A stretch of DNA of 64,000 bases from Gnetum montanum. Taxonomy: Eukaryota; Streptophyta; Gnetopsida; Gnetales; Gnetaceae. This document shows, one piece after another, positions 1-11,433 of the stretch (the first letter of the stretch is position 1; every line of letters begins with the position of its first letter). Below the pieces are notes generated by a model. It was given only the letters and a program-made list of their open reading frames with translations, had not been told where the DNA came from and made no database searches. The translations under genes and the position numbers were made by a program. Where the stretch lies: the NCBI GenBank assembly GCA_015680685.1, contig MNCI01026541.1, forward strand, positions 208,595 through 272,594. Reading direction: 5' to 3'.

Positions 1-495
1 CTTCATTATAAATATCAATTTTGTTAGTTTCTATATTAATAAAAATATCGAATAAGATATAGGCTTTCTTTTGTTCAACAAGGGTGTTCCAAGGCTTTCT
101 TTTATGTGTGTCCAAAAAATGGTGATAAAGATAGAGGAAACAACTCTCACAAGGTCTGTACCATAGCCATATCTTTGGCTTTTTAGTTTAGAAGTAAAAA
201 CAAGGAAATAACTATATTTAGGATTATGGTTATGATTATATTTCAGTTTATCATAAGTTTAGGGTACCGATATTAGTATCAGTTGTACTTCATTATAAAT
301 ATCAATTTTGTTAGTTTCTATATTAATAAAAGTATCGATTAAGATATAGGCTTTCTTTTGTTCAACAAGGGTGTTCCAAGGCTTTCTTTTGTGTGTGTCC
401 AAAAAATGGTGATAAAGATAGAGGAAACAACTCTTGCAAGGTCTGTACCATAGCCATATCTTTGGCTTTTTAGTTTAGAAGTAAAAACAAGGAAA
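1..495. repeat. Two-copy tandem repeat, 208-nt unit, 287-nt period
   Basis: Bases 1-208 recur almost unchanged at 288-495 (start CTTCATTATAAATATC, end near AAAACAAGGAAA). About 79 nt separate the copies. Only a few substitutions distinguish them, so the duplication is recent compared with the retroelements beside it. The first copy touches the window edge, so the array may continue to the left. No coding potential was recognised. Confidence 0.9.
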
Positions 496-1415
496 GATCA
501 AAACCTAAAATTAAAATAATTGAAATTGAAAGTTTGATAACCCAAATTTAAAACCTTTATTGCTGAGGCACTTGCTATAAGGTGTGTTGTGATTAACTGA
601 ATATGCTTGCCTTTGTATCTTATTGCTTATTTTCCATCTCTGTTTCTATCTCTATGCAGTGTTTATATCTCACTTTGATTTATATTTTCTTGTGCTCCCT
701 TAGTTTCCCTTTCATTTCAAATCAAAACGCAACTTTGGGCATCTTAGGGTTCAATTTCATTTCCAAATTGAAATGTACTCTTCTTCAATCGAGTCTTTCA
801 TATGTAGCCTTTGGTAGGATAGGTTTTGACTTCGTTTAAAAGTAAAATACAATATGGTAATTGAATATCTATTTCAATTTCCCTTTATTTCAAAACATGG
901 CATTAGAGATAAGTGTTTGAAATCGAATCATGGCTATTGACGATGGAGTTTTGATTTTTTTTTAAATGATTTAAAAATGCTAGTTTGTTTGGTAAATATT
1001 TCAATTTTATACAAAATATTGTAGTAGATAAGGATTTCAATTTCTTTCTAAATTGAAATATGGCACTTACTGTAAAACAAAATAAGTGATTTCATTTCTA
1101 ATTGAAATATTCCAGATGCCGCCGCATTAAATATTAATATAAAGTTTCTTAATCATGGGGCATTTGATGGTTTTAGAAGCAGTTTTTACATGTGCTCCAT
1201 TTTATTCTTTTTTAAAATACTATTATAGTTTTTGTTTTGATGGGTTCCTCCTATTTTCTTTTATTTTAAAATTGAAATGCTTCTTTGTTTCAACAATGTT
1301 TATTTTTTCACATGCCTCATTATTATGCATTTCGAAATCTAAGGTGGTGTTTTTATTTAAAAAAAATTGATAGAATATTACACTTAAATGAAATTTGGTT
1401 TTTTAGTTTTCTAGC
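496..1415. other. Unassigned AT-rich intergenic DNA
   Basis: No gene, LTR or RNA gene was recognised. Short open frames here are low-complexity and unconvincing. Variants of the word ATTTCAATTT / AAATTGAAAT recur several times (for example near 745-775, 870-885, 1000, 1040-1060, 1100 and 1270), giving a weakly repetitive texture. Confidence 0.6.
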
Positions 1416-1840
1416 TAATGAGTAGCAAGGTACCCCTACACCCAACCATACAAATGACAAAGCGTTCACGCATGATTCAATTGAATTTCTTGAATTTTAT
1501 CATTTCTGATACACTAGTCCTCTAGTAGTGAATCTTTCCTTAAGGTCAATCATTGTCTTCCCAATTACACTTGTGATGTACACTATATGGTTAAGTGTAA
1601 TTGAGGCATCTAATTTTTCTCATTTTGTATTTTTATGATTTCAGTACTTAAAGAGAAATAAAGTATTTGGACTAACTAATTTAATTTAACTAATCAACTA
1701 ATCTTTAACTAGTCCTAACATAAGCATTCAATCCCACTTTTCGTACATGTCTTGAACCCATGTATCTACTACTGAGCAACCAAGTGCTACACTACTAGGC
1801 ATACCAAGCAATAATGTTGCTGGGATTACTAAGCGAATAT
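1416..1840 (-). mobile_element. Element D: 3' LTR remnant (Ty3/gypsy, Athila-like)
   Basis: Starts TAATGAG and aligns by eye with the left parts of the LTRs at 4150, 35108 and 46212 (shared words GGTACCCCTA, GCCCAACCATA, TCCTAACATAAGCAT, ACCAAGCAATAA). In element sense this is the 3' end of the LTR. The U3 half is missing: at 1840/1841 the LTR runs straight into gag sequence, so all of protease, pol and the extra ORF has been lost. Confidence 0.8.
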
Positions 1841-3820
1841 GGATTTGGTTGCCTGTAAGGATATTGATACCTTGGCAATGGCATTTCCCATGATTGTCAT
1901 TGGTGCCACTACTAGTATCATTCATATGGTTGTGGTGGAGCTCCACTTGGGTAGTGAGCTTGTTGTTGTTGGTGGAACTATCATGGATTTCCTTGAGGAT
2001 AACGCAATCATCTAGGTTGCTTATGTACTAGTTGAGGATTCAATGCATACACTCTAGACTCTTCTAAGTGTGACACCATATGGCAACATCCCTTTGGATG
2101 TTTGTATTGATAGATGTCACAACCAGCATCTTCTTCAGAGACTATCTCCACAACTTTCTCTACGGTAGTAACTTGTCCCTTACCTCTTTGGTAGGCATGT
2201 TCAGCTTCTTTTTGCCTCCTATAGTTACAATCACTATTTTGCTTTTTGGATTCTTTAGCAATCTTCATAGCAGTTTAAAATTCAAAGAATTCCATAATTT
2301 ATCAACCTTTGCCAAAATATCGGAAATAGATTTTTGGATGGGTAAGGTTTTTCTGTTTACCACTTTATTAAGTGGTGACTTCTCCTCATCACAAAAATAG
2401 ACTTACCATTTCTTGATGGAAGGGTTCCTATTATACTCTTTCATACTTTCCATTTTTTGAAACTCACCTTCTTCTTTTGCTACCTACTCTATCAGCCTTT
2501 GGATTTGATGAGCTCTTAGTTCAAACAGTGTCCCTTGGGCATACACCACAAGAGTTCTTCTTGTTTCTACTCTAAGTCCATCTATAATGTGGCAAAGTTG
2601 TTCCCTTTGAGAATAACCATGGCTGGGACATTGGTGTAAGAGTGAATAATATCTGCCCATAGTGGCATCTAAGGGTTCATGTGTTCCTTGTTTTCATTCT
2701 TGGATCGACCTCCTTAGATTAAACACTCTGGAGTACGTTTGATATTTGTCATTGAATAGCTCCAACATGGTACTTCATCTATGGATAGATTCTAGATCTA
2801 AGGACTAGTACTAGCTTTTAGCTTCCTTGATGAGTGTCCTAGGGAAGTTCTTGAATTTCTACAATTCATTTTCTATGTTCTATAAGGCGTAGGCATCATG
2901 GAAAGCTTGTAGATGTGTCTATGGATCAGATTTGTATCCCCCTCATATCTTGGGATATTATTCATGTCTAAGCACTTGATCTGACTATTGTTCATATGCT
3001 TGGTTGGAATTCTGACTACCTCTGTGATGTTAAGCATACTTCTAGTCACCAACAGAGGTTCTTCATCATGATTGTGTTGATGATGGTTCTTGCCACGTCT
3101 ATGTTCTTGATGGCCTTGATGGTCATTGTTATCCCATTGATCATCCCCATCATGATTATTTCAACAATGGCTTCTATGAGAACCAATAGATGAAGAGGAA
3201 TGTTTGGAATCAAATGGAGAGGAAGGTGGGTTGCCACCACTACCATGATTCCACTCATTACAAGCACCATCCTTAGATCCCTTGCTATTGTGATGTTTTC
3301 CTGAGTCCTTGCCTTGACTATTACTTTTTCTTGAACCTAGTTTATGAATAGTGGATCACAAGTTCAGGGCCACATCCACATTACCAATAATAGAGGATGG
3401 ATAATCTTCATGTTGAGAACCTTCAAAAAGAGGATCCTCATTATCATCTTAATTTAGTAGGAATAAGGAATTAGTTAAATTTTTTCCCTTTATAGCCTCA
3501 TGGTGCTTCTCTTGATGTTGATCTTGCTTGCGCTATGTTTTAGTGGGATGGTAGTTCTGAGTGTCATAACCATTCACAATTTATTCCTCATAAAGATCTG
3601 GAATGTCCAACTTTTTAAGAGTTTGAAATAGCATCTTAGATATAGATTGACCAAGGGGAAAGATGATGTTGCCCTCCCTATCACACCATCACAATTGTTT
3701 ATCCTAATGTAGGATGAAGGTGAAATCTAGTAGATACTCATTTGGATGAGTATATACCACTTTGCACTCCTACAAAACTGGTGGTTTGACATCTTCATGC
3801 CTGTGAAAAGAAGAAGACAT
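1841..3820 (-). pseudogene. Element D: gag pseudogene
   Basis: Decayed gag of an Athila-like Ty3/gypsy element, parallel to the gag regions at 45100-46211 and 55650-57560. The start is placed at the ATG at 3820, shortly after the primer-binding site and LTR end. Visible features are a polar Ser/His/Gly/Asn-rich N-terminal half, a conserved central block (words like TRSMLNI, MNNIPRYEG), and a C-terminal zinc-knuckle-like motif near 2060-2150 in which the second Cys is Tyr and a CC follows HPKG. Many in-frame stops and frameshifts make it non-coding today. Gag would form the cytoplasmic retrotransposon particle. It is truncated at 1841 by fusion to the 3' LTR remnant. Confidence 0.75.
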
Positions 3821-3956
3821 TTTTCAATATGAAATAGAACATCATTGTTCTTTTATAATTCTATGAATAGTAGGAATGATATTGACCTTGAGGTTCATAC
3901 AATGATATTAATGGTATTCACTAAACCTAAATAGCGCACATTTCAACAAAAAAAGT

Positions 3957-3973
3957 TCCTAGCAACAGCACCA
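3957..3973 (-). other. Element D: primer-binding site, tRNA-Asp type
   Basis: Read on the minus strand, one base after the LTR end TCATCA, the sequence is TGGTGCTGTTGCTAGGA. It matches the TGGCGCCGTTGCCGGGGA site that Athila/Tat elements pair with tRNA-Asp, with differences that are nearly all C-to-T or G-to-A, as expected from methylated-cytosine decay. This fixes element D's orientation and 5' LTR boundary. Confidence 0.75.
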
Positions 3974-3974
3974 A

Positions 3975-4149
3975 TGATGAGTGACGAGGTACCCCTATGC
4001 CCAACCATATAAATCAAAGAGTGTTCACGTGTGATTTGGTTAAATTTTGTGGACTTTATAATTTCCAGTGCACTAGTCTTTAGGGCATTGAACCTTGCCC
4101 TAAGGTTATTCATTATCTTCCCAATTACATTTGTGAAGTGCATGGTATG
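3975..4149 (-). mobile_element. Element D: 5' LTR fragment
   Basis: Begins TGATGAG and carries the LTR words GGTACCCCTATGCCC and CTTCCCAATTACA, then breaks off at 4149 where a second LTR begins. The rest of D's 5' LTR is not seen in the window, consistent with element E having inserted into it. Confidence 0.8.
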
Positions 4150-5036
4150 TGATGATCGACGAGGTACCCCTACGCCCAACGATATGAATCACAAAGCATT
4201 CACGTGCGATCCAGTCGTATTCCATGGACTTTATCATTTCTGATGCACTAGTCTTCTAGGAAGTGAATCTTGCCTTAAGGTGAATCATTGTCTTCCCAAT
4301 TACACTTGTGAGATATATTGATATGGTTAAGTGTAATTGAGGCATTTGATTTTTATCATTTTGGTTTTAATGGGTTTGGTGTTCAAATGTAGATAAAATT
4401 AATTGGATTAACTAATTTATCTTAACTAATTAACTAGCATTTAACTAGTCCTAACATAAGCATTTAGTTCCACTTTTTGTACACATCTTGAATCCATGTA
4501 TCCACTATTTGGCAACCAAGCACTATACTACCGGGTGTACCAAGCAATAACACTATTGGGATTACCAAGTGAATACGTGTTATGCTCGAAGTGGTCGTAT
4601 TTATGTGCTTAATCTATCTTGCTTAATTGCTTCATTAACATAATTACTAGAAACATTTAATAAATAATTGAAAATATTTAATGCATAAATAAAATATTTA
4701 ATCTATCCAAAGTCCTACAAGGTTTATTAGAAAGCTCATCTTTATTACCACACACACTATTGTGTTCAAGTATAACAATGCTCAAATAAAGATCTATACA
4801 CTCAATGACTCCTACTACAGGCACTTGGGAGAAAAATTCTAACTCTCAAATAAACAAACTACAAGAGATTTGCTACTAAAAAATCTTGGTTACCATAAAT
4901 GTAGCCAGTAGGCACATATTTATAGCCAAATACAGACACTACATCGACAAGGCCTCATTGACACATGATACAATGCATCAACAAGGCCTTGTTGATGAGG
5001 TCTCATTGACACAATCAACTGAACTATGACTCATCA
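4150..5036 (-). mobile_element. Element E: complete 3' LTR (887 bp)
   Basis: Bounded by TGATGAT at the left and ACTCATCA at the right, a short terminal inverted repeat with TG...CA ends. Same family as the LTRs at 35108-36020 and 46212-47123. On the minus strand a TATA box (TATAAATA type) lies at about 4917-4925, preceded by U3 words GATGAG, CATCAACAAGGCC and TGTCGATG. Inserted into element D's 5' LTR. Confidence 0.85.
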
Positions 5037-5052
5037 TACCCCCATGATTGAG
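5037..5052 (-). other. Element E: polypurine tract
   Basis: On the minus strand the sequence just before the LTR reads CTCAATCATGGGGGTA. The same block precedes the LTRs of X (31479), A (36021), B (47124, one change) and, on the plus strand, G (29833). Its strict position makes it the plus-strand primer site for reverse transcription. Confidence 0.75.
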
Positions 5053-6737
5053 TGAAAAATTGTTCTCAAGTTCTTTTACCAAATTAAGAAGGTATGGGAT
5101 TGATTGACTTTTCAAAAAAAAAAAATAGATAGACTTTGACAAAAAATGGAGTGCCCAGCTGTATGGATTAATAGAAAAAATGATGATGTTCAAGACACAA
5201 AATTGAACACCTTGACATGACTTTTTAAAACTAGATAACACGTTCCTTGATGGTGTAAAGCTCGGTGGAGAAGATTAGATAGTCCTAGGTAGTGGTGGTT
5301 CCTAAGACTCCAAGGAACCTTCATTGGCTTCATGCACGAGTGATGGTTGAGATGGTTGCGACTATCCTGTTGCTGTTGCAACTTTAGGCCAAAGGTAGAA
5401 AGCATCCAATAGTGCTTTTATTTTCTCCTCCTTACTTCTAGGATCGTTAATCCTCCATGCGGCTTCTTCAATGTAGGTTAGAATAGGCACATCTCAGGAA
5501 CATGGAATCGCTGGAAATAACTCCTTTGCATTGATGAACTAGGCAATGAACTATTTGCATTCAATGTCAAACATCATAAATATGTCCTTCAACTCTTAGT
5601 AGTCATTCATCCATTTGGCTAGGTTCTCAACAATTGATCGTTGATATGTGAATTATGCTCTAAGAACTTTGAGTTTAGTGTTTGCAATCTCAAGCTTCTA
5701 CTTGGTTTCTTTATGGTGCTTGAACTTTGCCTCGTATAACAAATATGAGCTAGCCACTTGTTTCTCTAACTTTGACCATGGCCATCTGACAATCAGCATT
5801 ACCAAGTTTGTATATCAAAAATTGGCCAACTTCATATATTCTATCACTTCTATGATTTGCAACTCCTTTAAGTAGATTTCCACTTTGTTGTAGGTGTCGA
5901 TTCCATCAACGATGGATTACCAGACTTCTCTTCCTTGTTGACATTTTTGGAGGGCTTCATTTATTTTTTTCCTTTGCCATTTGAATGTGTTTTTTGTTAA
6001 CTTCCTTTTGCAAGACCACTTGATCTTTATGGTGACTTTTCACTTTTTCAAACTTGAGGGCCTCAGTCATCTAGGTGGCTATTTTGATGGTAGACTTCTA
6101 ACGCAAGGCATGCACTTTCTCCATTGATAGATTTTGATTCTCTGCAACTAATATCCTTAATTCAATGTTCACCTTGGCAAGATTCTCCTGCTATTGATGA
6201 ATATATTCTTGCATCTATTCCTTCTAGGCATCACCATTATGCATATAATGATTTTGTGTAGTCAGGGTCTCATTCTCCTGGCGCATCTAAGCCAAGTCCT
6301 TCTGAATTAAGTACATTTTTGCTTTACCTATGAATTGGTTAAAGATGATCGTTACTACTTCCTCCTCAACCTTATGGAATCATTCTTAAAGTTGTTTGAA
6401 AGCTTCATGTCTGGTTGTTATTAGGTTAAGGATCGTAGGATCAGTAAGTTAGGCATGTAGTTTGGCAACCTCCGTAGCTAAGCATTGATTTTATTCTTGA
6501 GTCATTTTGAGTTGCCCCTCCAAAATGATGTACTTTTCCCTTACATTTAGTAACTTCGACTAGGTTGCAATGATGTCTTTTGGAAAATTGAAGATATCCA
6601 GAATCAATTATCCAATTCCCATTAGTCGTTCCAGTAATTCTTTATGTTGGGCTATGTTCAAGTTTTCACTAACCATACCTACAAATGTCTATATGTCTTG
6701 AAGTGTAGATATGTATGGTATAGACATCGTAGGTGCA
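5053..6737 (-). pseudogene. Element E: extra ORF, C-terminal part (coiled coil)
   Basis: Decayed C-terminal half of the env-position ORF also seen in A, B, F and X. The minus-strand translation in several frames is rich in Glu, Lys, Gln and Leu with heptad-like spacing, matching the coiled-coil parts of the better copies. A hairpin (GTTCAA / TTGAAC arms) lies at about 5185-5211 near the 3' end, as in A and B. The N-terminal PF20167-like domain is missing: similarity stops at about 6737, where plus-strand integrase sequence of element F begins. Stops and frameshifts throughout. Confidence 0.65.
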
Positions 6738-7050
6738 TAGATGAGAATCGGTTAGTAGCCCTATCCTTGAAAGAAGTGCACAAGTCATTTAGTAAACAAC
6801 ATCGTGACCTTAGAATAAGGAAAGCTAAATTTCAACCTAGAAATAAGATCCTTTGTTGAAACGCCACACATGTCCCTCAAAAGACTATGTTTCAAACATT
6901 GTGAGAAGGACCTTATATCATCTATGAAACCTTTCCTTCTGGGACCATGTTAATTTACAAACTTGAGAGCCCAAACAAAAAGCAATTAATCAATATGCAA
7001 CTAGTAAAGCTTTTCCAAGAGCCCAAGCAAGCTAGTGCCATCAACATCTC
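6738..7050 (+). pseudogene. Element F: integrase C-terminal fragment
   Basis: Plus-strand translation shows the tail of a Ty3/gypsy integrase: a block like NRLVALSLKEVHKSF, then KILC and MLIYKLESPNKKQL. The same blocks occur on the minus strand at 41346-41657 (A) and 52248-52535 (B). The catalytic core and everything 5' of it are absent, so F is 5'-truncated at the junction with element E. F continues into a spacer and, after the viral insertion, at 19533. Confidence 0.7.
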
Positions 7051-7742
7051 ATTAAATGGGCAAACATGCTCAATATTTTGGATCTCCTCCTTGCAACTCA
7101 ATTGTGGGAGAGATGGCCATCCACGTTGATCATATAAGTGGCTCCTCAATTTTTTTACTTTTTTGTTTTACACTTTCTTTGTTTTTATACTTTTTGTTTT
7201 ACAATTTATTATTTCTCCAAATTTTTGTTTTACAACATCGTTATTATGTTTTATTTTTCTTGAATATTTTATAATTTATTTTATATTTTTCTTTATTTCA
7301 ACATGAATTTTTCTTATTTTCTAATAAAATTGATTTGTTGCCAATGCTATAATTGTTTGCTAATGATCGTTTATACCTAATGTTCTTGGTTGCTAATGTC
7401 TAGTCTCTATTTTTGAATCTTAATGACTGATGACTAAGATAAACTTTCTTTTTCATGGAACAAGCAGTGAGTCCATGTCATCCACCCATCCATTAACTCT
7501 ATCAATTTTCTTGTCTTAGAAGTATGAGGTCCCTTTTTCATTCATAAAGCCTTAATGAACTTGTGACCTTGGTTGTCTCCAAAATTGAGAAAGATTTAAA
7601 AACTTTCAAAAGGATGTGACTTCAAGGGGATTCTTTACTCTTTGTACCTTTTTACTTAAGTGCTTGGATGCTTTTCATGGATTTTTCACCATTTTGTGTT
7701 AACTAATAATAGGAAGTTGAATAAGTATTTGCATGGTGTGGT
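7051..7742 (+). mobile_element. Element F: post-pol spacer, first part
   Basis: Noncoding spacer found downstream of integrase in elements A, B, F and G. It opens with a T-rich array of TTTTTGTTTTACAC-like words (about 7150-7270) and includes the words GACTTCAAGGGGATT and GCATGGTGTGG. It breaks off at about 7742, where pararetroviral sequence begins, and resumes at about 19533. Confidence 0.75.
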
Positions 7743-8360
7743 CCCCACATTTATAAATCTTTAATGTTAATAGTTTATTTACTAGTCGATATGGTAGATA
7801 AGAGTATATATGCTACCATAGGTACTAGGTTATGCTTTAAATTATTTAGTAATACTAGTATAAAAACACTCCTACCTTTCGGTGAGTCCAAGACACAAGT
7901 AGGCACAACAAACATAGAATATGGAGTAGAAATTGATACAGAAGATTTGCCTATCCATACATAATATCTAGATTTGGAAAATACATATGAAATTTACTAT
8001 AAATATTTGAGGCCTTATAGGACAACTTCAAAACACAAATATCAGGTAAACCTAGGACCTCCAAAACCCATAGATCATGATCCATTAGATCCTCTCCGTA
8101 GACCCAAAAGAAAACTATTTCCTTCTTTGCCTTTACAACAACATGTTTCACCCTCAATATCTTCTTCATCTCAGCCTACAACAAAACAAAATATGATAAT
8201 ACAATTACAAACTCAATTGGCTAAAATACAAAAACAATTAGCTCAAGTACAACTAGAACAATCGTTAAATACGATACAACCTAGTAAACTTGATCTAAAA
8301 GAAAAACAACCTGTAGAAACAAAATCAGAATCTTCCTCAAACAAAGGATCTCCATCATGA
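7743..8360 (+). pseudogene. Pararetrovirus left arm: movement protein, C-terminal part
   Basis: Matches the C-terminal part of the movement protein in the right arm (18410-19165), where the 30K-type core is present. Here the core's N-terminal half is cut off at the insertion boundary. The retained part ends in a Lys/Pro/Ser-rich stretch and a Gln/Leu-rich segment (about 8200-8280) that looks coiled-coil. One stop at about 7963 interrupts the frame. Movement proteins of this family widen plasmodesmata for cell-to-cell spread; this copy cannot encode one. Confidence 0.7.
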
Positions 8361-10190
8361 AAACATGCTATACTAGAATAAATAGATTCAGATTATCATT
8401 GTACAAAATGTGATGCCTTGATCACAAACATTCATACCCATATGAATGTTAAAAAGGAATTTGAGACACAAGAGAAAAAAGAATATAAAGAAATGAAATT
8501 AAAATTGAAAAAATTAGAAGAAGAGCATCCAAGAAAATATGAATTATTACAATAGAAAGTAGGAACAGAAGAAACTATAGATTTTTTGTATCGATTACAA
8601 GTAAAGAAAAAAAATTCAACACTTGCAGATGTCATTTGCTTACAAAATTTGACAAATATGACAATAGGAGATTTAGTTTATTTAAATAGAGTACAATTAG
8701 ACATATTAGAAGGTATGCATAGGGCTACTGTAGATCAAATGGTTATAGTTGGAGAAGTTGATAGAGAGGTATTAACAATTAGACAAGTCTGGGTACCTAC
8801 GTTAAAACTTCCACCTCCTCCATCACAACCTAGTGCACCATCGTTGGAAATAGAAGAACCAGCTTATTTCCCTACATCACCTCCTACCATTTCAAAAGAA
8901 GAGAAAAAATTATATAAGAAAAAAACAAAAACAATTGAAAAAACAAAAGGGAAAAGGACTAACAATTAATGCTAATACAACATAGACAAATGAAAGTGAT
9001 TCTTCAAGCACTACTTCATCAATATCTACAAATACTAAAGAAGCTATTTTATGAAGTAAAACACAAGAGATAGTACAACAAGGTGAAAATGTTGTATTAA
9101 CACAAATAAGAAAAGTTGGAGATAAACAACCAAAATTTACAATGAATAATAAAGATTTAAAAGAATGCTAGGATATGATAGATTTAATTCAATCATATCT
9201 TGATGTCCAAATACATTTAGAAAAGAAATCAACAAGTAGAGCCATTCTTAATGCTATGTACAATTTCCAAGGAATGTTAAGAAAATGGTGGATCCATATA
9301 CCTATACACATAACACAAAGAATAATTAATCAACCAACCATAATATTCCTTAATGCTATAATTAAGGAATTTATAGGATATAAGGGAAACGTTGAAGAAG
9401 TTTATCTTGAAAAATACTTTAAAGCTAGATTAATTGAGATTCAGGATTTACCTGTTTTCTTAGATAAAATGGAACACTGGTACTACTATGGTAAACTTAC
9501 ACGTGAAGTCCCTGCTAAGGAACATTTATTAGAATGTCTACCACAACCTTTCTGTAACAAATATATGACAGAGTTAAAGAAACAAGGATTACTACTTGCA
9601 GAAATGAGTTTTGGTCAAATTAGATAGTTCCTTACAAACACAAATAGAGAATTATGCTACATGTAGCAAGCCCAACATTTAGTTCAAGATTTTAGTAGAA
9701 AATTAGGGAAAAATTTATGTTTAGAATTATGTCTAGAAGAGAAATATAATAAAAATAATAAAGGTAAAGAAATATGTACAAATTGTAATAGAAATAAGAA
9801 TACAACAAGAAAACCTAGACAACAACAAAGGTGGAGACGTTGCCAACCTTTGGTCAAAAAACCTCTTAGAAGATTCCTAGGTTTCTTTCGAAGAAGAAAG
9901 CAACATCTAGCAAGAAAGGACACAAATGTTTTATCTATAATGACCACATTTTGCTATTTCTTGTCCTAATAAAAATAAAGATCAAAATAAAATTCATTTT
10001 ATCCAAAAACATAATATTTCCAAACAATATTATGAATTTTATCTCTTCTTCAAATCAAGAAGGTGATTACAATCCTTGTAATGACCTTTATTATGAGTCT
10101 TCTAATGCTTATGATCTTAATGATCCACCTCTCTCACCTTTTTTTCTCCCTTAGGTAGTGGGGATACCCCATATTTTTCTGCTTCAGATG
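8361..10190 (+). pseudogene. Pararetrovirus left arm: coat-protein region with zinc knuckle
   Basis: Several open segments (8586-8969, 9175-9627) separated by stops. The segment at 9175-9627 (150 codons) has the Trp-rich, basic/aromatic pattern of a caulimovirid capsid core (RKWWIHIP, WYYYGKL). A basic Arg/Lys stretch follows, then a zinc-knuckle remnant at about 9915-9965, broken by a frameshift and with a Cys replaced by Tyr. This whole block is deleted from the right arm. Capsid assignment rests on position and zinc-knuckle context. Confidence 0.6.
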
Positions 10191-10710
10191 ATTCGGACTA
10201 TGACACATTTTACTGCCATATGAATAGTCTCTGACCATCATCATCTAGATCAAAATCTAAGCCAACTACCCTTCAAGAAGATCAGTTCCATCTAAAACAA
10301 AGAGAAAAGGAAATAAAGAGGTTAAAATGTAAATTAGAAGGCATTCATATAGATAATATTGGAAAATATATGTTAGTAGAAAAATAATTAAACAATAAAG
10401 AAGAAGAAAGGAGACAATATAAACAATTCCTTAAAGAAAAGGATTGGTATCTTGATAGTCAACTAGAACCATCCCAATCAAAGCAGGTTGAAGATTTAGA
10501 AATAATATTGCAAGAGGAATCAAAAAATTTACCTCAACAAGAAGTAAATCTTATCTTTGACAGTGTAAATAGATCCATATGGAGAATAAATCAAATCAAA
10601 CAATTAAAAAAATTTATTCAATGAGCATCGAGAGAAGTAGAAGAGCTACAAGCTGAAGAAGTTAGTGATCAACATCAACTGTATGAAAATGAAGTAAGAA
10701 ATATTTCTCC
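10191..10710 (+). pseudogene. Pararetrovirus left arm: coiled-coil linker
   Basis: The region between coat protein and protease translates as Lys/Glu/Gln/Leu-rich segments with heptad character (words such as EKEIKRLK, KQFLKEKDWYL, REVEELQAEE). It corresponds to about 17570-18180 in the right arm. The frame is interrupted by stops at 10386 and 10622. No enzymatic motif is visible. It ends where an LTR inserted. Confidence 0.6.
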
Positions 10711-10734
10711 TAATGAGAGCGGTTAGTTTAATAA

Positions 10735-10920
10735 TTAGAGTGGTTATTATTAGGGTGGCTACTCTAATTATTAGAGTGGTTACTCTAATTATTAGAGTGG
10801 TAGTTTCTCTAAAATGAGAGTGGTAGTTTCTCTCTAAAATTAGAGGGGTAGTTTCTCTAAAATTAGAGGGGTAGTTTCTCTCTAAAATTAGAGTGGTAGT
10901 TTTTCTAATTATTAGAGTAG
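10735..10920 (+). repeat. U3 subrepeat array in the solo LTR
   Basis: Tandem variants of GAGTGGTAGTTTCTCTAAAA and GAGTGGTTACTCTAATTATTA, roughly eight units. Several contain the perfect palindrome CTCTAATTATTAGAG. The array sits just upstream of the LTR TATA box, where retroelement enhancers usually lie. Confidence 0.8.
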
Positions 10921-11259
10921 TTGCTCCCAAGCTTATAAATACAATGCCCAGGCCCACAATAGGGGGTAGAAAAGAAGTAGAGTAGTTAAGAAGAATTCAA
11001 AAGAGGAATTCTTTTAGGAGTCAAGTAGTGAAACTCTAGAAAAGTGCCTGCAGCAGCAGGTCTAAGTGTGGATGGATCTTTATTCGAGCATTGTGTACCT
11101 AAGCACACCTTGTGTACAGAAATAAAGACAAGCTCTTGGATTCATCCTTGCAACACTTAAGATTTGTTTTCTTACTCATTTCCTTTATTTTCTTTTCTTC
11201 TACATTTATTTTATTGTATTATTTTATTTTATTTTATGCACTTTACATTTCTATTATTA

Positions 11260-11367
11260 NNNNNNNNNNNNNNNNNNNNNNNNNNNNNNNNNNNNNNNNN
11301 NNNNNNNNNNNNNNNNNNNNNNNNNNNNNNNNNNNNNNNNNNNNNNNNNNNNNNNNNNNNNNNNNNN
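11260..11367. other. Assembly gap (108 N)
   Basis: Run of N inside the solo LTR after a T/A-rich stretch. The gap length may not reflect the true missing length. A single further N is at 41865. Confidence 0.99.
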
Positions 11368-11433
11368 GATCAGATTGTGTGTGAAACGCTTGTATTCGTA
11401 TGGTTGAGCATAAGGGTACCTCGCCGCTCATTA

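Larger units (their letters stand above)
10711..11433 (+). mobile_element. Solo LTR inserted in the viral copy
   Basis: Termini TAATGAG...CTCATTA and internal words (ATCTTTATTCGAGCATTG, GTACCTAAGCAC, GGTTGAGCATA) identify a plus-oriented LTR related to the Athila-like LTRs nearby. TATA box at 10933-10941, AATAAA at 11121. U3 holds a subrepeat array at about 10735-10920. Flanking bases TCTCC and GCTCC form an imperfect 5-bp target-site duplication. The right viral arm has the unoccupied site at 17558-17563. No internal element sequence is present, so it is a solo LTR. Confidence 0.85.

Noticed and set aside
603-839. 78-codon plus-strand frame near the left edge
   Set aside because: Phe/Ser/Leu-rich translation of AT-rich DNA, no start context or family.
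2996-3193. Met/Ile-rich plus-strand frame
   Set aside because: It is the complement of the His/Asn/Asp-rich gag segment of element D.
7151-7270. T-rich array as an mRNA poly(A) tail of a retrotransposed copy
   Set aside because: The TTTTTGTTTTACAC words recur at the same place in four elements, so it is a spacer component.
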